Below are positions 47,345 through 60,605 of a stretch of 64,000 nt of DNA, piece by piece. A model generated the notes under the pieces. That model saw nothing but the letters and a program-made list of their open reading frames with translations. It was not told the DNA's origin and searched no databases. Positions within the stretch are counted from its first letter, which is position 1. The number at the start of each line of letters is the position of its first letter. Source of the stretch: Rhynchonema sp. JSB1_4 (lineage: Eukaryota > Nematoda > Chromadorea > Monhysterida > Xyalidae); NCBI GenBank assembly GCA_030248065.1, contig JASAMV010004630.1, forward strand, positions 1 through 64,000, in the 5' to 3' direction. The translations under genes were made by a program, and so were the position numbers.

Positions 47345-47567
47345 CGGTGATATTTTCGAAACGGTGTAAAGGTCAGTTGGGTGTGGTCGGTGGAAAGCTC
47401 GGTCGACAGCTCAGTGTGATAGACCTCGGTGTAAATTTGAAACATTCCACGTTAATAACAGGCAATGTTTCACGTTTACACCGAGCTACGCCGACCGAGC
47501 CTTCGACCGAACTTTACGTCGACCTTTACGCCCAACTGACCTTTACACCGTTTCGAAAATTCCACCC
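47345..47567. mobile_element. MITE, GGGTGGAATTTTCGAAACGG family, copy 2 (inverted)
   Basis: Reverse orientation relative to copy 1: starts GGTGATATTTTCGAAACGG and ends CGTTTCGAAAATTCCACCC. About 90% identical by eye. The target duplication is unclear at the left border. Confidence 0.85.
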
Positions 47568-47795
47568 ATGGACATGCATGACTGATAAAAAAAGGTCCCA
47601 AAGCAACGCCACGTAGAATATTTTTGTCTTGTTGAAATATCGACGTGGAAACAACGTGGGGCCCAGAGATACCGGTTCAATATATTTCTTGTTTCATTCT
47701 CCTTGATTCATTTCAATATTCGCAACCCGATCGACTTCTTTTGCACAGAATCATCAGATCTTCAAATTTTCCCGAATCGACCACTTTGAGTCAGC

Positions 47796-50700
47796 ATGTC
47801 TGAACCGATCGAAGACGACGAGCCCGAAAAGGAGCCAGAAAAAGAGGACAAACAGGAGAAAAAATCCAAAACATCAATAATTCCAAAATTTGGCCGCTCG
47901 AAAAAAGTCAGTGATTCTGGGTTTTTTGTACAATTTCTGGTCTTTCCTTTTTTTGTCGTCTCTAAATTAAGGCACAAAAATGATGAAGTTATCTTCGTTT
48001 TTGAGTTACACTGTATGAATTTGGTTTGTTTATGCCTTGCTTTCTGAACATGTTTAGCTACCGTAACCCAAACAGATTTTCAAAACGTGGTTGGTCGTTG
48101 ACGTGGCACCACAAAAATACGGAATGACCACAAATACTAAAGTGACGCAATCATGAATGAGGGAACGGTGCAAAAGCAAATTAGTCATCTAATTCATGTT
48201 AACTTTTTAGAGCGGCAGTCGCGTATCAATGAAATCGAGCAAATCGAGCACCAATAATGAATCGAAACAACGACGTGGTGGCGAGCACAAAGCGTTCACT
48301 GACGTGAGAACTTGGATTACTTTGTGACCGACAACATTTTATAAGGAATAAAGCGTGTTTTGTTCGAATCGATCCCCGTATCACTAAGTCCACGAATCGA
48401 TACTTATTAGACTGATCACCAATTTTGATACCGGATCACCTTTGATAATAAACGTTTTCACTAAGTGATCAAGTCACTGACTATTATCAACTTCAGCAGG
48501 ATTCCGACTCAGACGACAGTGGGCGCAGTTCTACCGATTTCAGTCGACAACCAGGAGCACAATCGTCCCAAAGTGGACCTGACATGACCACACAGACCGA
48601 TGACGAACAACGTCCGACCACTGAGCCGTCAGACTCGGAGTTCGAAGGTGAGTTTGCTGAAATCGCTGTTTGTGATCAGGAATGCAGCAGACAATGCCAT
48701 TTATCAAACTGGGTCAACAGATAACATCGGTTCTGGCTAATTTGTCAAACATTTTTTTGATTTCATTTACATGACACTAAAGAACTTTGAGGTTTATTGG
48801 CACAACTAGCTTTTGACCAGGGTAAAAGATGTAAATTTGCGGCCAACAACAATTTTTGGGCTGGCCAAAAATATAATCCCAGCAGTGAACCTTATGTTGG
48901 TTTACAACACAAAGGTAAAGTGATCAAGGCAAGCCCGGACCTGACCGATCACCAAATTTGACAGGGATGGTCAATGTTGAGCCTGATTCAGCAAGCACAC
49001 ACAGGTGATCGATCACGTGCGGCGGCCGACGACCGGAGTCAGGATGATGACGAGGATGGGGGTGGTGGTCAGATGGCGGCCAAACCGCTGCTGGCCACGG
49101 CCAAACATTTGGTCGCACAACGAAAGGGTGGTGGTTCCAAACACGACGCGCATGACACGGTGCTCTACACGGTCGGTGCTACAGGGTGGCACAAAAGTTT
49201 ATCTTGTTAAGAATTGGTAAATTCAGCGATATTTCAGGTCAACGTTACCGTGCATGAAGCCAAACTGTATTCAGACTCAGTACTGAGCACGTACACAAAG
49301 ACACAATGTGGATCGCAGGTGGGTATGACTGAATATCTTTGTAAAATAAAGAAAGATCTGTAAATTTGCGTCGGTTGTTCAGGTAATGTGCACGGAGAAG
49401 ATTCGCACGAACAACACACCGAAATGGAACAACAAACAGAACTTTCGACTGAAACAGACCGGCGCCAAACTCGTCGAGGAACAATTGCGATTCGAAGTGT
49501 ACAGGTGTGCACGTTCTACAGGGTGACACAAAAGTTTCATTTATTAAAACGCTTGTCCTTACTTTTCAGCAGCAGTTCATCGTTGCGTGAAGACCGCGTG
49601 ATCGGATCGTTTGACATGTCGTTGGGTCTGATCTACGCCCAAGCACATCATTGTGTGGCACAGACTTGGTTGGCTTTGAGTCCACCAGAAGGCGCAGCTG
49701 ATGACAGTGCTGGACATTTGAAGGTAATCATTTCTGACAATAAAATCAAAAGCTTGAAAAAATGATAGTAATTTCGTTCCAGGTGACAATCACAGTTCTC
49801 GGTCCCAACGACAAACATCCGCCACCATCCGCATACAAATCACCGAAAGCTGACAATGAAGGTCAGTATAGTTTGTGGAAACAGCACATGTTCATCAATC
49901 GCACTATTCCAAATGACCGATGTTTCAGTGATGTACCCGTCCGGTTGCAAGGCACATCCGTACACGGTCACAGTGCAACTGTTCGAATTGACCGACATGC
50001 CCGTGTTGGGGTGGAACAAAAAATTCGACGTGTTCGTAGAGGTCGATGTCGGTGAGTCCGGTGGTCTAGTTTGTTTTATAACCAAAACTTAACGAAACTT
50101 AACCTCCCTACGAAAGTCACTCACGTGACCAGTCCGATCACCAAATTTGACATCAACCTCCAGGCACATATGGTACATGTGTACTGTAGCATGCTTGTAG
50201 ACGTGTCCTCCTTGCTGATTCAGGCTGCGGCGATCATCCCAAATTGTACTCGGATCCGGTGTCTCCATCACGCGGCGTGATCGGCGAGATTCTCCGTTTC
50301 CCAATCTCGTGGCCGTCGATCAGCACCGGCGTCGTGTTCAGTCTGCGAAAAATGAAACGACCGAAGGAAGGCGCCAGCGCAAAGGAGAAGGAGACGGCGA
50401 AAAAGAAAAATGTTGGTCATGTTATTCGAGAATTGCTCTTGCTCGAAATAGAACATTGACCAGTTTGAGTTGACCGGCGATCTGACCAATAATTCAGACG
50501 CATCTGGCAGCGAAAGGCATCCGTTTCGCGGACATCTGTCGTCCGGGTGAGGACGGGTTCCTGCCGACGTTTGGACCGACGCACATCGCCTTGTATGGCA
50601 GCAAGACTGACAGCAGCACAAAGGAAAGCAACATCAGACATCCGGTACGAATGTGTCTACAGTCTGCCCTCCTGCCCAAGTGAAATGATCTTTACCCGTC

Positions 50701-53700
50701 GCTTTGGTCACCATACACCTGCTCTGCAAACAAGGTTTCACCATCACCATTGTGATTGTGAGGATCGCATTATCCTGTTGCTAAGTTAATATTTCACAGC
50801 GATGACATTGCAGAAAGCGTTCTACTGGGGTCGACTGTTGTGTTCGATCGACATCCAGCCAATCAGCATCCAGAAGCCGACAACCGAGCCAATGAGCGAC
50901 ATGCAGCTGTCGAGCGTGGACGCGTGTCGTCGTCGTGCTCGACACATCATGTATTGTGCCTTCTACTCGGGCATAAACATCAGTCAGGAACTGCAGCACA
51001 AGGCCGTCAGTTTTGAGGTCGGTCATATTGCGGGGTGATATTACTTGGGTCAAAACCAAAACGTGTGGTTACGGTCTCCAAGCGCAACCACTGCATATTG
51101 CTTCGCAGGCGTCGATCGGCCGTCACGGTAATTCGCGCTGCGAGCCGCTGGATCGTACCGGCTGTTGTACGCCGGTGGTGCAGCCAATGTTGTGCAAGGA
51201 ACACATCACCACCCAAGGCAGCAAACCCGTCTTCTCCATGCCGTGGGGCGCGTTCAAGCCGTGTGCCGAGGTACAGTGTGATCAGGATGGCTGGCTGGCT
51301 GATGTTTCACAATGGATTTGAATGCACCATATATCAGCAAAACTGTTGCAGGTGCCGTGTTCATGGGAGCACAACGACTATCGACTGCGAACTTCGAATT
51401 TCATCTCGAGTCTGGCCGCTATCCTGCATTCGGCCATCGAACGATTCGACGTTGTTGTCGGCGACGTGGAGCTGCCCGAATTGTTGGTGTTGATGATGAT
51501 TTTCTCATCGTTTTGGTTTTTTGTAAAAGAAATTTTCTCTTAACTTTCATATTCTTGTTTCTGTTTCAGGTTCGATGTTCTGCACACGGCCATGGACACG
51601 GTCGAGAGCGCGCTCTGCACTGAATTCCATCCGAACAAACCTCGCAACATCTTCTCTCTGACATCGGAGAGAGGCAAATTCCTCGAAACTGGTGATAGAA
51701 CTATTGAAAATTATGCTAGTTGGAGGCAAACCCACAATAAATTACCAAATCTTACAGAACTGGACCGTCAGCTGTGCCGCATACGAGTGAAGCGACTGAA
51801 GGAGCTGCGATCGCATGTGTGGAACGTCATGTTCAGAGGTGCAATAAAATAGAATGTCTCAAATCAACATAAGTTGAACAAAAAACAATTTCTGATCGCA
51901 CTTCACAGACCTGGGCGATTGTCTGACGGAGGCACACGTTCGCGGACTGCGTGACTCGATCGACACCATCGCTCAGAATCTCACCGTGCTCGCCAGAGAT
52001 GTTCAGGTATACATACCTACGGGGACAGCTGGCTGATGTTTCATTTATTCGGGCAAAACATTCTCAAATAGCCATGATAACAGAAAAATTTTTGTGAAGG
52101 CAGTGCGCCTGACTAAAGATGTTACACTGATAAGACAGATGTTTCATTCATCACTCACAGATATCAGTGCCACCAGTCCACATCCGCATGGTGACCGGCG
52201 TAACCGGCAAGGAACAGGTCGCTTGCGCCACGGTGCCAGCCGCTGATATATTCTACACAGAGGTGGGCAAATAAAACTTTACACTTTGTTGGTTTGAACT
52301 TTGATAATCATGTGTGTTTATTTGAACAACACGATTGCAGCGTCCCGACTGTCGCGGGGCGAAATGCGGTCAGCTGCGTGTGGTCGAATTGGAATGGTCA
52401 AAGAGTGCTGGCAAGGGACAGAGCAACACGCATCGACCAGTGCCTGCCGTGCTGCACGTACGATTGTGGTTAGTTGGCGTTGGATTGAAACATCACGTGA
52501 ATCTACACATTGTGTGGCGAATGGACAGAATCTGAGAAGGCTCAAAATACGGATCCTTTCAGGTTCGGCCGTTTGACGGATCGTGACCACTGGTTCAAAT
52601 CCAGTCTCGATCGAGCCAAGATGACCTACTACGCCGAGTACTGGCAGAACGAATTCGTACGATCGTCGCGCGCCGATCTGTACTCGAAGGAGTGAGTGTG
52701 AAACATCAGCTTGCTTGCTTGCTGCATCACTCGTGACGTTTCATCAACATACAGTATGTAGCAGATTAGAAAATAATGAAGCTTCAATCTATGTGCAGTT
52801 CCCCCGACAAAAAAGAGGAAGGAAACACGCTGATGAGCAAGGTTCGTCGCAAAATGCTGAAACGTGGACCGATGCAGACAACGAACGAAGACGGATCCGT
52901 GCCGATCAGTCCGGACACGTTGACTCTGTTGGATGGTTGGTTGGCGAAATCGGCAACTGGATTGAAACATCACTTTGTGTTTTATTGAAACATCACTCTC
53001 TTTCAGGCTGGTCATTCACGGGTGACTGGTATCCACACTCAGTGCACACGTCATGGGCCAAGGGCTCGGCGCTAAGGGGCGGCACGAGGGATCAGGATGA
53101 AATTGTGGACGAATTGTTTGAGGTGCACCCGGGTTTCTTCAGTCTCGTTTTTCATATTGAGAAACACGCTTGTTGCAGGTGCAACGCAAGACCGATGAAG
53201 GCAAATGGGTGTACGTCTGCTGCACGGCAAAGGACGGAGACAAATTGGCTGCGTGTGACGCGCGATATGTGAAACCAGTGCGTCTCTCTGGGGTCAACGC
53301 TGATAATTTCTTGAGTATAAATGGACGAAGCAACAACTTGCCATTTAGCCAATCGACGGCGACGACTTTAAAGGCGAAATCAGCGACATCGGACGCAAAC
53401 TGTACAAAAAGATCAAAGGACTCGCGCCGGAGGGCTACGTTTGGGATAACATGTTCGTTTTAATTCTTTTACGGCTTTACAATTCAGTTGCCGTAACCGA
53501 CCGTTTTCAAACATTTAGCTGGCAGTTGGACACGAGCGACACAGCGGACGGATGGATTTACGGCATAACACGCGATCATCTGGCGAACACTCGCGCCTTT
53601 CAGGTATGAGACTTCCTTGAATACATCAGGCAAGGCAAAAGTCATCATCTGGTGAAACATCACACAGGGTGAAATGCGTCACCATCACACGTGGCGTCGC

Positions 53701-56700
53701 CGTCATTGGACGTGTGCGTTGCATCCGAAAGACAAAGGCGGTGACAAGACAAAGGACGAAAAATTCGGTGACCAGGAGTGCGTTACCTCGCTCTGAATGT
53801 CAAGGACAAGCTGATGTTTCAGAAAAGTCCCATATTCTATCCTTCAGATATGAATACACGCACAAATTCGGCCATCCCACCCACGTTGTGCCGATGATCG
53901 AGGACCAATTCCGGCGCCGTCGATTGTTGCGTGAGATCCGACCGCCATCCGACGTGCGAAATCGACCCTTGCTCGAAATACAGTATCCAATCAGGGCACC
54001 ACTACCTGCGACAGGTTTGCGTTACCATGTTATAGATATGGGTTACGGTATTGTGATCGACCAGGTGATGTTTCACAGAATCGTCATCCAAATCGACTTC
54101 ATCCACCGCCCTGCACGAGGACAAAATGGAACGTGGCATGTTGCTCACCAATATCGCACCGCGCATCTGCGTCGCTTATGAACACGTATGTCTGAATTAG
54201 TGAAACACCACTCACCTCTACCGTAACCTACCGTAACCCACAGGCGAAACGTTGGTACCTGTTCGCGTACGTGTTCTGGGCGCGTGACTTGAAACCGCTC
54301 ACCGGATCGGAGGTGTCGTCTTACGTGCGTGTCATATTCGAAGACCAGTTCGGCACCACGTTGATGGTCAGAAATCAGGTTCGCTGCTACACCGGATGAC
54401 TGAAAAGGTTCTTCATATCCAGCAGAGAAAACAATGCTTTAGGAGAACCCGATCTACAATGAAACGTTGATTTTCGAAAAGATCACCCTGACCGGTTCGC
54501 CCCGACGCATAATGGAACATCCACCACATGTCATGGTTGAGGTGTGTACCCAACAATAATTTATGAGGACAGGCACTAAAGCTCTGATGTTTCACTAACA
54601 AAAGGTCGTGAATGTGAGCAAACACGGACGCGAGGAGGTGATCGGTCGACAAATTGTAAAACCGCTCACAGAGATACACACCAACAATGAGGTATTACAT
54701 GGACCACCGTGCACTTATTTGTGAAATTCGAATTATGTTGAAATATGAGCTATGTAATTCTGACCAAGCAGCAGTGCTTCAGTGCGTCCGTGACTTTACA
54801 GGAATTCAGTTCGGACCTTGAGTGTCTGCAATGGGTACCGTTGTCGTTGACGGACGCGGCCAACACCGATTGTGGCTCGCTGCTGGCTTTGTTCGAATTG
54901 TGGCACGTCGATGTGAAGGAACGACTCACACTCAAACCACCGCAGAAGGAACGATTCCCCGATCGGTAAGTCTGTGAAACATCATGATGAATTTCATTTA
55001 CACATTGTCTGTTTTCATTTCAGCTATGTCGTGCACGAGAATCTGCGTCCGAAATTTCGCTCGGTCGACGTGCTGTTCTTCTGCCTGGGCGTACGCGGCA
55101 TGAAAAAGTAAAACAAAGAAATTCGGCAAAAAAGCAAACAAAATTTACGGCAACTTATTGTTTTGTTTCGTTGCAGACGTTTCCTGAGCAATCGCAATCC
55201 ATTCGTGAAACTGCTTGCCGGCGAAGATTCGACTTCCACCGAACCGCTGCGTCGAGTGAAGAACAACGCGAATTTCACCGGAAAATCACGATCGCTGGTT
55301 CGGAGTCTTCATCCACACACAATGTCTACTTTTCCAAACAATCAGTGTAATTCAGATGTTGTTCAACGTGATGCTGTCAATGAATCTGCAACTATCGGCG
55401 CCCATCAGTCTCCAGCTGCACGAAGTCGGATCGTTTGGTCGTAAGACGTTGCTCGGCTCAAATCACATCATCGAACTGCAAAAGTGAACATTTTGCGAAA
55501 ATTTATGCGAAATTGAAGATAATTTTGAAAGAAACGTTCAGATACGAAGTATTGCAATGTCCGTACGCCACTGACAGTGCATTGACCTCCATGTACGAAC
55601 AACTGTATGAAGAGGACAAGAGTTGTCGACAGGGCTCCAAGAAGACGATCAAGAAGGTTGGACTTTGTCCGTTAATTTATAAATATCCATATGAAAAATC
55701 AAATATTATGTTGCAGTTCGAAAAGAACGACGATTCAGAGCTGGAAATGATGGCTCTGGATTGGTGGACAAGATTCTTCGTCAGCGATGGGCGCAACGAT
55801 CCAGAAAGGGGTCGCGGGTTTGTATTTTCAACCAATTGTTTATTTATATTTTTGTGTTACCTAATTATCCCAAATATGTTCAGAATGCCCTCGAAATTAG
55901 TGGCCCAATGTGATTTGATCAAAATCTTTAACGGAGCGTTGGAAGACCAACCGGTCTTCAGACGATTTGAGGTCAGCCTAAGCTTCTCTTTGGTCATTCA
56001 CAATTGCAATTGGTTCCAATCTAAAATGTGTCGAAAATACCAGGATTTCGCCGAAACCTGGCCGATCTTTGGCCTGAACAAGAAAGGCTCCGATTTGACC
56101 ACCAATCTGATTGGCGAAGTGAAAGGTTCGACAAAATAAAATAACATGCAATTTTCTGCGCTTGTGACATTTTGTCTTTTTATATTTCACATAGTTATAG
56201 CCCTAGGTTTGAGCGGCTGTCGACCTCTATAATTTGGTGCAATTCAGCCAAGACCTACTTGTGCCGTTCCGCAACCACCCCTCCCACACACCAATGTTGC
56301 TCTCATATCAATCTCTTTCCCCCCCCAATATACAAACCATGACACTGAGCTGGACCCAAACAGGGCGTCTCTACATCTACTCGAAAACCGAAGCAGACAA
56401 ACAGGAAGACCAGAACAAGAGCGCAAGGAAGACCAACGACGACGATTCGCTTCGTTCAGAGTCGCCGGTCAGGATCCGTCGTCCCGGCACTGTCGACCTG
56501 CGACCACCCGGATTGCTCATATCCGACACCGGCAGGATCCCGGTGCTCTGTCGGTCCGTCAAGATTATTGTGTTTCGTACATTTTTCTCGGAGAAACCAG
56601 TTGATGTTTCATTTCTATGCATATTGTTGCAGCATCTACGTGGTTCGAGCGTTTGACCTGGTGTCGAAATCGGGCGGACGCGTCGACCCGTACTTTCAGG

Positions 56701-59700
56701 TTGATCATTGTCGTATTTTGAACAAAAATGTAATTTTTAGGGTTGGTCAACTGACTAACTCTGCCTCCATCCGTGTCAGATCACAATCGGCAACAAGACA
56801 CAACCGAAAAAGAAGCAGGAAACGTTGTGCCATCACACAAACGAACCGACTTTCGGTTGGCCTCTCTCACACTTTCCTGATTCTCTGTCAACAATCTGAA
56901 ATATCCCTGCAGGCAAAATGATCGAATTTGAACTGGAGATTCCGGCCGAGAAAACGCTGACGTTGACCATCAAGAACAAACGTGGACATTTCTTTCGCGA
57001 TCAAGTCATTGGGTATGTTTCGATGATTGATTTCTTCCGATCAGTTTCCTGATCGATTGATTGCAGCTCCACCGAAATCGACCTCGAGAATCGTCTGTTG
57101 ACCAAATACCGTGCCACCGTCGGTCTGCCTCGTCAGTACTACGTGTGTGGACCGATGCAATGGCGAGATCAGTTGCATCCGTTGCGTATACTCGCGTCAG
57201 TGAAACATCAGCCTGCTTATAGTATTTCCATCTAAGATCTGCACATCTAATATCGTATTAAGTGACTACTGCAAATCGCACGGTCTACGACCCCCGACCA
57301 TCGATGACGTCGACCCAGACAACCCGAGTGTGCAAATCGAGGGACACGAATTTGCGTTGCGCAATGTGGTGAGGCAGCACACCATTGGGACGTTTCCTAA
57401 ATTGTGAATACAGTAAATTGTACTTGTCATAGGAACCTCAACTGAACCCCCTGACTGCGGCCTATCTCGGTGCGCCCAAACAACGTCTCGCATTGAATCT
57501 GCTGAATCGACTGGAATTGGTGCCCGAACATGTCGAGACCCGCCCGTTGACGAATGAGACCGAACCGAACAAAACCATGGGTTATGTGCAGGTACTACCG
57601 TAACCCGATGGGAGCTACCGTAACCTAGGGGCTCAGATGCCCATCGCAGCCATTGACACCCGCATACCTCACTATAACCACGATTACAAATTCTTGTTTT
57701 TCTTCGACTGAAATTACCATCGGCGAGTAGACCATACCTTCGAAGACGCCTACCGCAGCGTAACCCAAAATGTTTCAGATGTGGATCGATTTGTTCCCGT
57801 TGGAATTCGGCGCAGTGCCGCCACCGATCGAGATCGGACCACGCGAGCCCTTGGCCCTTCAACTGCGTTGTTGTGTGATGAATCTGCGCGACGTGGCATT
57901 GCCAAATGTGAAACTCGGAAAACCGGTAATTTGTGATTTGTTCATTTTTTGCTCTTGGCCAAAAAATTATACTTGCGTTTTTTTAGAGCGGCGATATATA
58001 CGTGAAAGCGTTCATTGCCGGCGAAGAAAATCCACAACAAACCGATGTCAACTATGGCAGCACCGATGGAGGAGGTATGTGTCTATTGGCTCTTCCACCG
58101 TGGTCCGAGATAAAAAAACAAATGACTCGATTGTTGCAGCCTCGTTCAACTACCGAATGATCTTCAATCTCAAGTACAATCCATGGGAGAAAGTGTTGAT
58201 CGTGCGACGCAAAAAGAAGTGGCATCAGAAGCTGTTCGGCATGTTTCGACGCGGAAAAAACAACAACGAGGAGAAAGTGCCACCGGAATTGGTCAGTCAG
58301 CCGAGGATTATTGTAAAAGTTCAGTCACTTTCTAAAAAACGAGAAATATTTGTAGGTGATTCAAATCTGGGACAACCACAAATTCGGCAAGAACAGCTAT
58401 TTGGGTGAATTGCGACTGAATCTGTTGAACATGGAAGAGGGTCAACATGACTGGAGAGGTGAGCATGAAAATCAAACAGAAAATATTCCCCCATCTCTGC
58501 AGTGTTCTCAAATAAAATGTGATTTTCTATTGCGTGTCAGACATGATGAGTGTGCAAGACAGCAACAAACGCAATGTCCTCGTGCGCACGGCCAACTGTG
58601 TGACGGCGCCCTGCTGGTGTTGCAAGGGAAAGACCGATGTGACGCCGACCGCGGTTTGTTTGTCTGATGTTTCAGTCCATAATCCATCCATGTTTCTAAT
58701 GTTTCACACACACACGTACAGCTGTACATCAGCGATCAAGTGCCACGTCATTCGTTCATATCGCAACGACACGATCGTGGCTGGTGGCCGGTGCTGCGCA
58801 AAGATGAATTCGCGATCGCACAGAAGAAGCTCAACAGGAAAAAGGTCAATAATGTTCATTGTTTCCCGGACGAATTTTCAGATTGAAGCCGTTTGATCAA
58901 TATTACATTTTCAGACAGATGCAGAAATCGAACAACCGTTGTTGGGTGGATCACAAAACGGTCAGATACTTGCCTTTAATATCCAAATAAAATTCTCATT
59001 TCCATTGGGCGCTCAAATTCAAATTAACTGATGTTTCAGCCGAGGCTCGTCCGACTGTGTGCGGCAAAGTGGAACTGCAGTTGGATTTGGTGCCAGAAAG
59101 TGAGGCCAAACGTGAGCCCGTTGGAAAGGGACGTGCCGAACCGAACAAGGTCAGTGGTGCTGCATTTCCGGTGCACCGTGTGGTCACCCAGTATTGCAGG
59201 GATGTTTTTATACGAATAATTGTAGACCTGTTTGTTTGCATGTTGTTTGGGGTCACGGGACGGGTTGATGCATTCGCACTGACAGTGACCTAGTGCACTA
59301 CCAATTTGGGCGGCTTCGCAATACACATGAGTCGTAATTTTCCCCTTCTCCCAGGACCCCCATCTACACAAACCGATACGATCCACCTTCGACTCCTACT
59401 GGTGCACGTCACGCATCAAACTGTTGTGGAATCAGACCAAATGGTGGTACGTGGCTTACTGACTTTGTCATTTCCATTGAAAAAATACATAGAGTTTTAA
59501 AATGGTTATTGGCACACACAGGTGGTTGATTCTGTTGGCGGTTGGCCTGATTGTGCTGTTGATTGTCGTGTCGTTCGCATTTGCCATGCCATCAATGCTA
59601 ATGGGCGGAGGAGGGGGAGGTGGTATGTTTACAAGTGTTGTGTGATGTTTCACTTGGATAATCATGTTTTGGTTACCATCTATTGTCAGTGATGTTTTAG

Positions 59701-59777
59701 ACGACAATGGTGGTGAGGATACGAATGTTGTGATCAATCAAGGAGACCACAAAGCGAGTGCTGCACCAACTCATTGA
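47796..59777 (+). CDS. Ferlin with DysF domain, dysferlin/myoferlin/FER-1 type (about 45-50 exons)
   Basis: C2-domain protein tail-anchored by one membrane helix; ferlins act in calcium-triggered vesicle fusion and membrane repair. Phase-consistent exons include 47796-47906, 48211-48303, 48497-48647, 49005-49171, 49238-49318 (first clear C2 strand, [14 protein letters not shown]), 49383-49504, 49570-49723, 49783-49861, 49929-50051, 50224-50411, 50498-50644 ([11 protein letters not shown]), 50814-51017, 51109-51270 ([13 protein letters not shown]), 51352-51488. The DysF region spans 53007-53777 ([27 protein letters not shown]). Later C2 modules include [13 protein letters not shown] (54244-54378), [12 protein letters not shown] (about 55755), [20 protein letters not shown] (about 56640), [11 protein letters not shown] (about 57780) and [14 protein letters not shown] (about 58355). 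The final exon encodes [20 protein letters not shown], a Gly run, and stops at 59775-59777. The acidic/Lys-rich first exons precede the C2A match. Most introns are short; many carry the decamer described under findings. Confidence 0.95.
49179..49200 (+). repeat. Mariner-end-like sequence in a ferlin intron, copy 1
   Basis: The intron 49172-49237 contains ACAGGGTGRCACAAAAGTTT (R=G) eight bases after its donor. It differs at one base from copy 2. Confidence 0.85.
49516..49537 (+). repeat. Mariner-end-like sequence in a ferlin intron, copy 2
   Basis: The intron 49505-49569 contains the same 22-base sequence (R=A) near its donor, in the same orientation. The two introns have almost the same length (66 and 65 bases). 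Confidence 0.85.
51300..59652. repeat. Cluster of intronic TGATGTTTCA decamers in the ferlin gene
   Basis: Exact copies in introns: plus orientation at 51300, 52034, 53812, 54066, 54585, 56602, 58675, 59029, 59643; reverse (TGAAACATCA) at 52486, 52699, 52973, 52986, 53653, 54975, 57201. One-mismatch copies: 49919, 52137, 52734, 54199, 59690. Some lie just after the donor (54066, +2), others just before the acceptor (53653, 59029). Function unknown. Confidence 0.9.
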
Positions 59778-60605
59778 CACCAAAACTATGAAAAAATATG
59801 AAAATGAAAAATGAGAGAAAATTAGTTTATTGTTCTTCAAAAGTAGGTAAATTTAATTGGACATATACAAAATTATGAGGTAAAACCAAATATTTTGTGC
59901 GGGTTTGCGAAATGTCGGGGAAAGGTTTTTTTGCGGGTAAGAAAAGCAGATTTTTTGGTTTTGAATGGTAACTAGTCTCTGTGCATAATGCAGGATTATC
60001 ATGATATTATTAGTTTTCCGACAGTATTTTGAGTTTCATGAACATTAATTTATTTGCTCAAATGTGATCAAGTGACATTGAATTGTGATTCCCCTCAAAC
60101 AGCGTCGATTCAACTAATATTGTAAATCTATTTTGCAAGGAAATGGTCATCACATTCATCATTACCTGACTTTTTTTCGGTTAAATGCTAAAGCTGAAGT
60201 ATAAAAGCCTAAATATAATTATCGTTGAGAAAATTATTTCAGCTGAAGCAAATTTAAATCCCAATTACACATGTACCCGGTGGTTGCTTACATAGGAGAA
60301 AAAAATCGCAACCATTTTCTCTTTTTTACCATCCCTTTGTCCAGTCGGTTTCTGTGGGCCAGGCCCTGTTGCCCACGTATATGATACTGGGACAATGTTG
60401 TGACTAATACTGAAGAATAAGTTATGTACCCATACCTGAGAATTTGGTGATAAAGCGATGATAGCAGAGTAGATAAGTGACTCAGACAAAACTTCGGTAA
60501 ATACCTACATAACATGTTCGGTAAATATACATAACATGCCTATGGGCTGCATGTTTACATTAAAGCTGAAACGCCGACACAAGCTGTAACTTTGATATCG
60601 ACGAG
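59778..60605. other. Intergenic region between ferlin and the PPxY gene
   Basis: A/T-rich, without recognised exon or repeat. It should contain the ferlin polyadenylation site and the promoter of the next gene. Confidence 0.5.

Larger units (their letters stand above)
46388..47795. other. Divergent intergenic region between cyclase and ferlin genes
   Basis: About 1.4 kb separates the two start codons, so both promoters should lie here. It holds two inversely oriented MITE copies (46928-47153, 47345-47567) and a perfect hairpin (47172-47241), which occupy about one third of it. No TATA box or Inr can be assigned with confidence. Confidence 0.6.
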
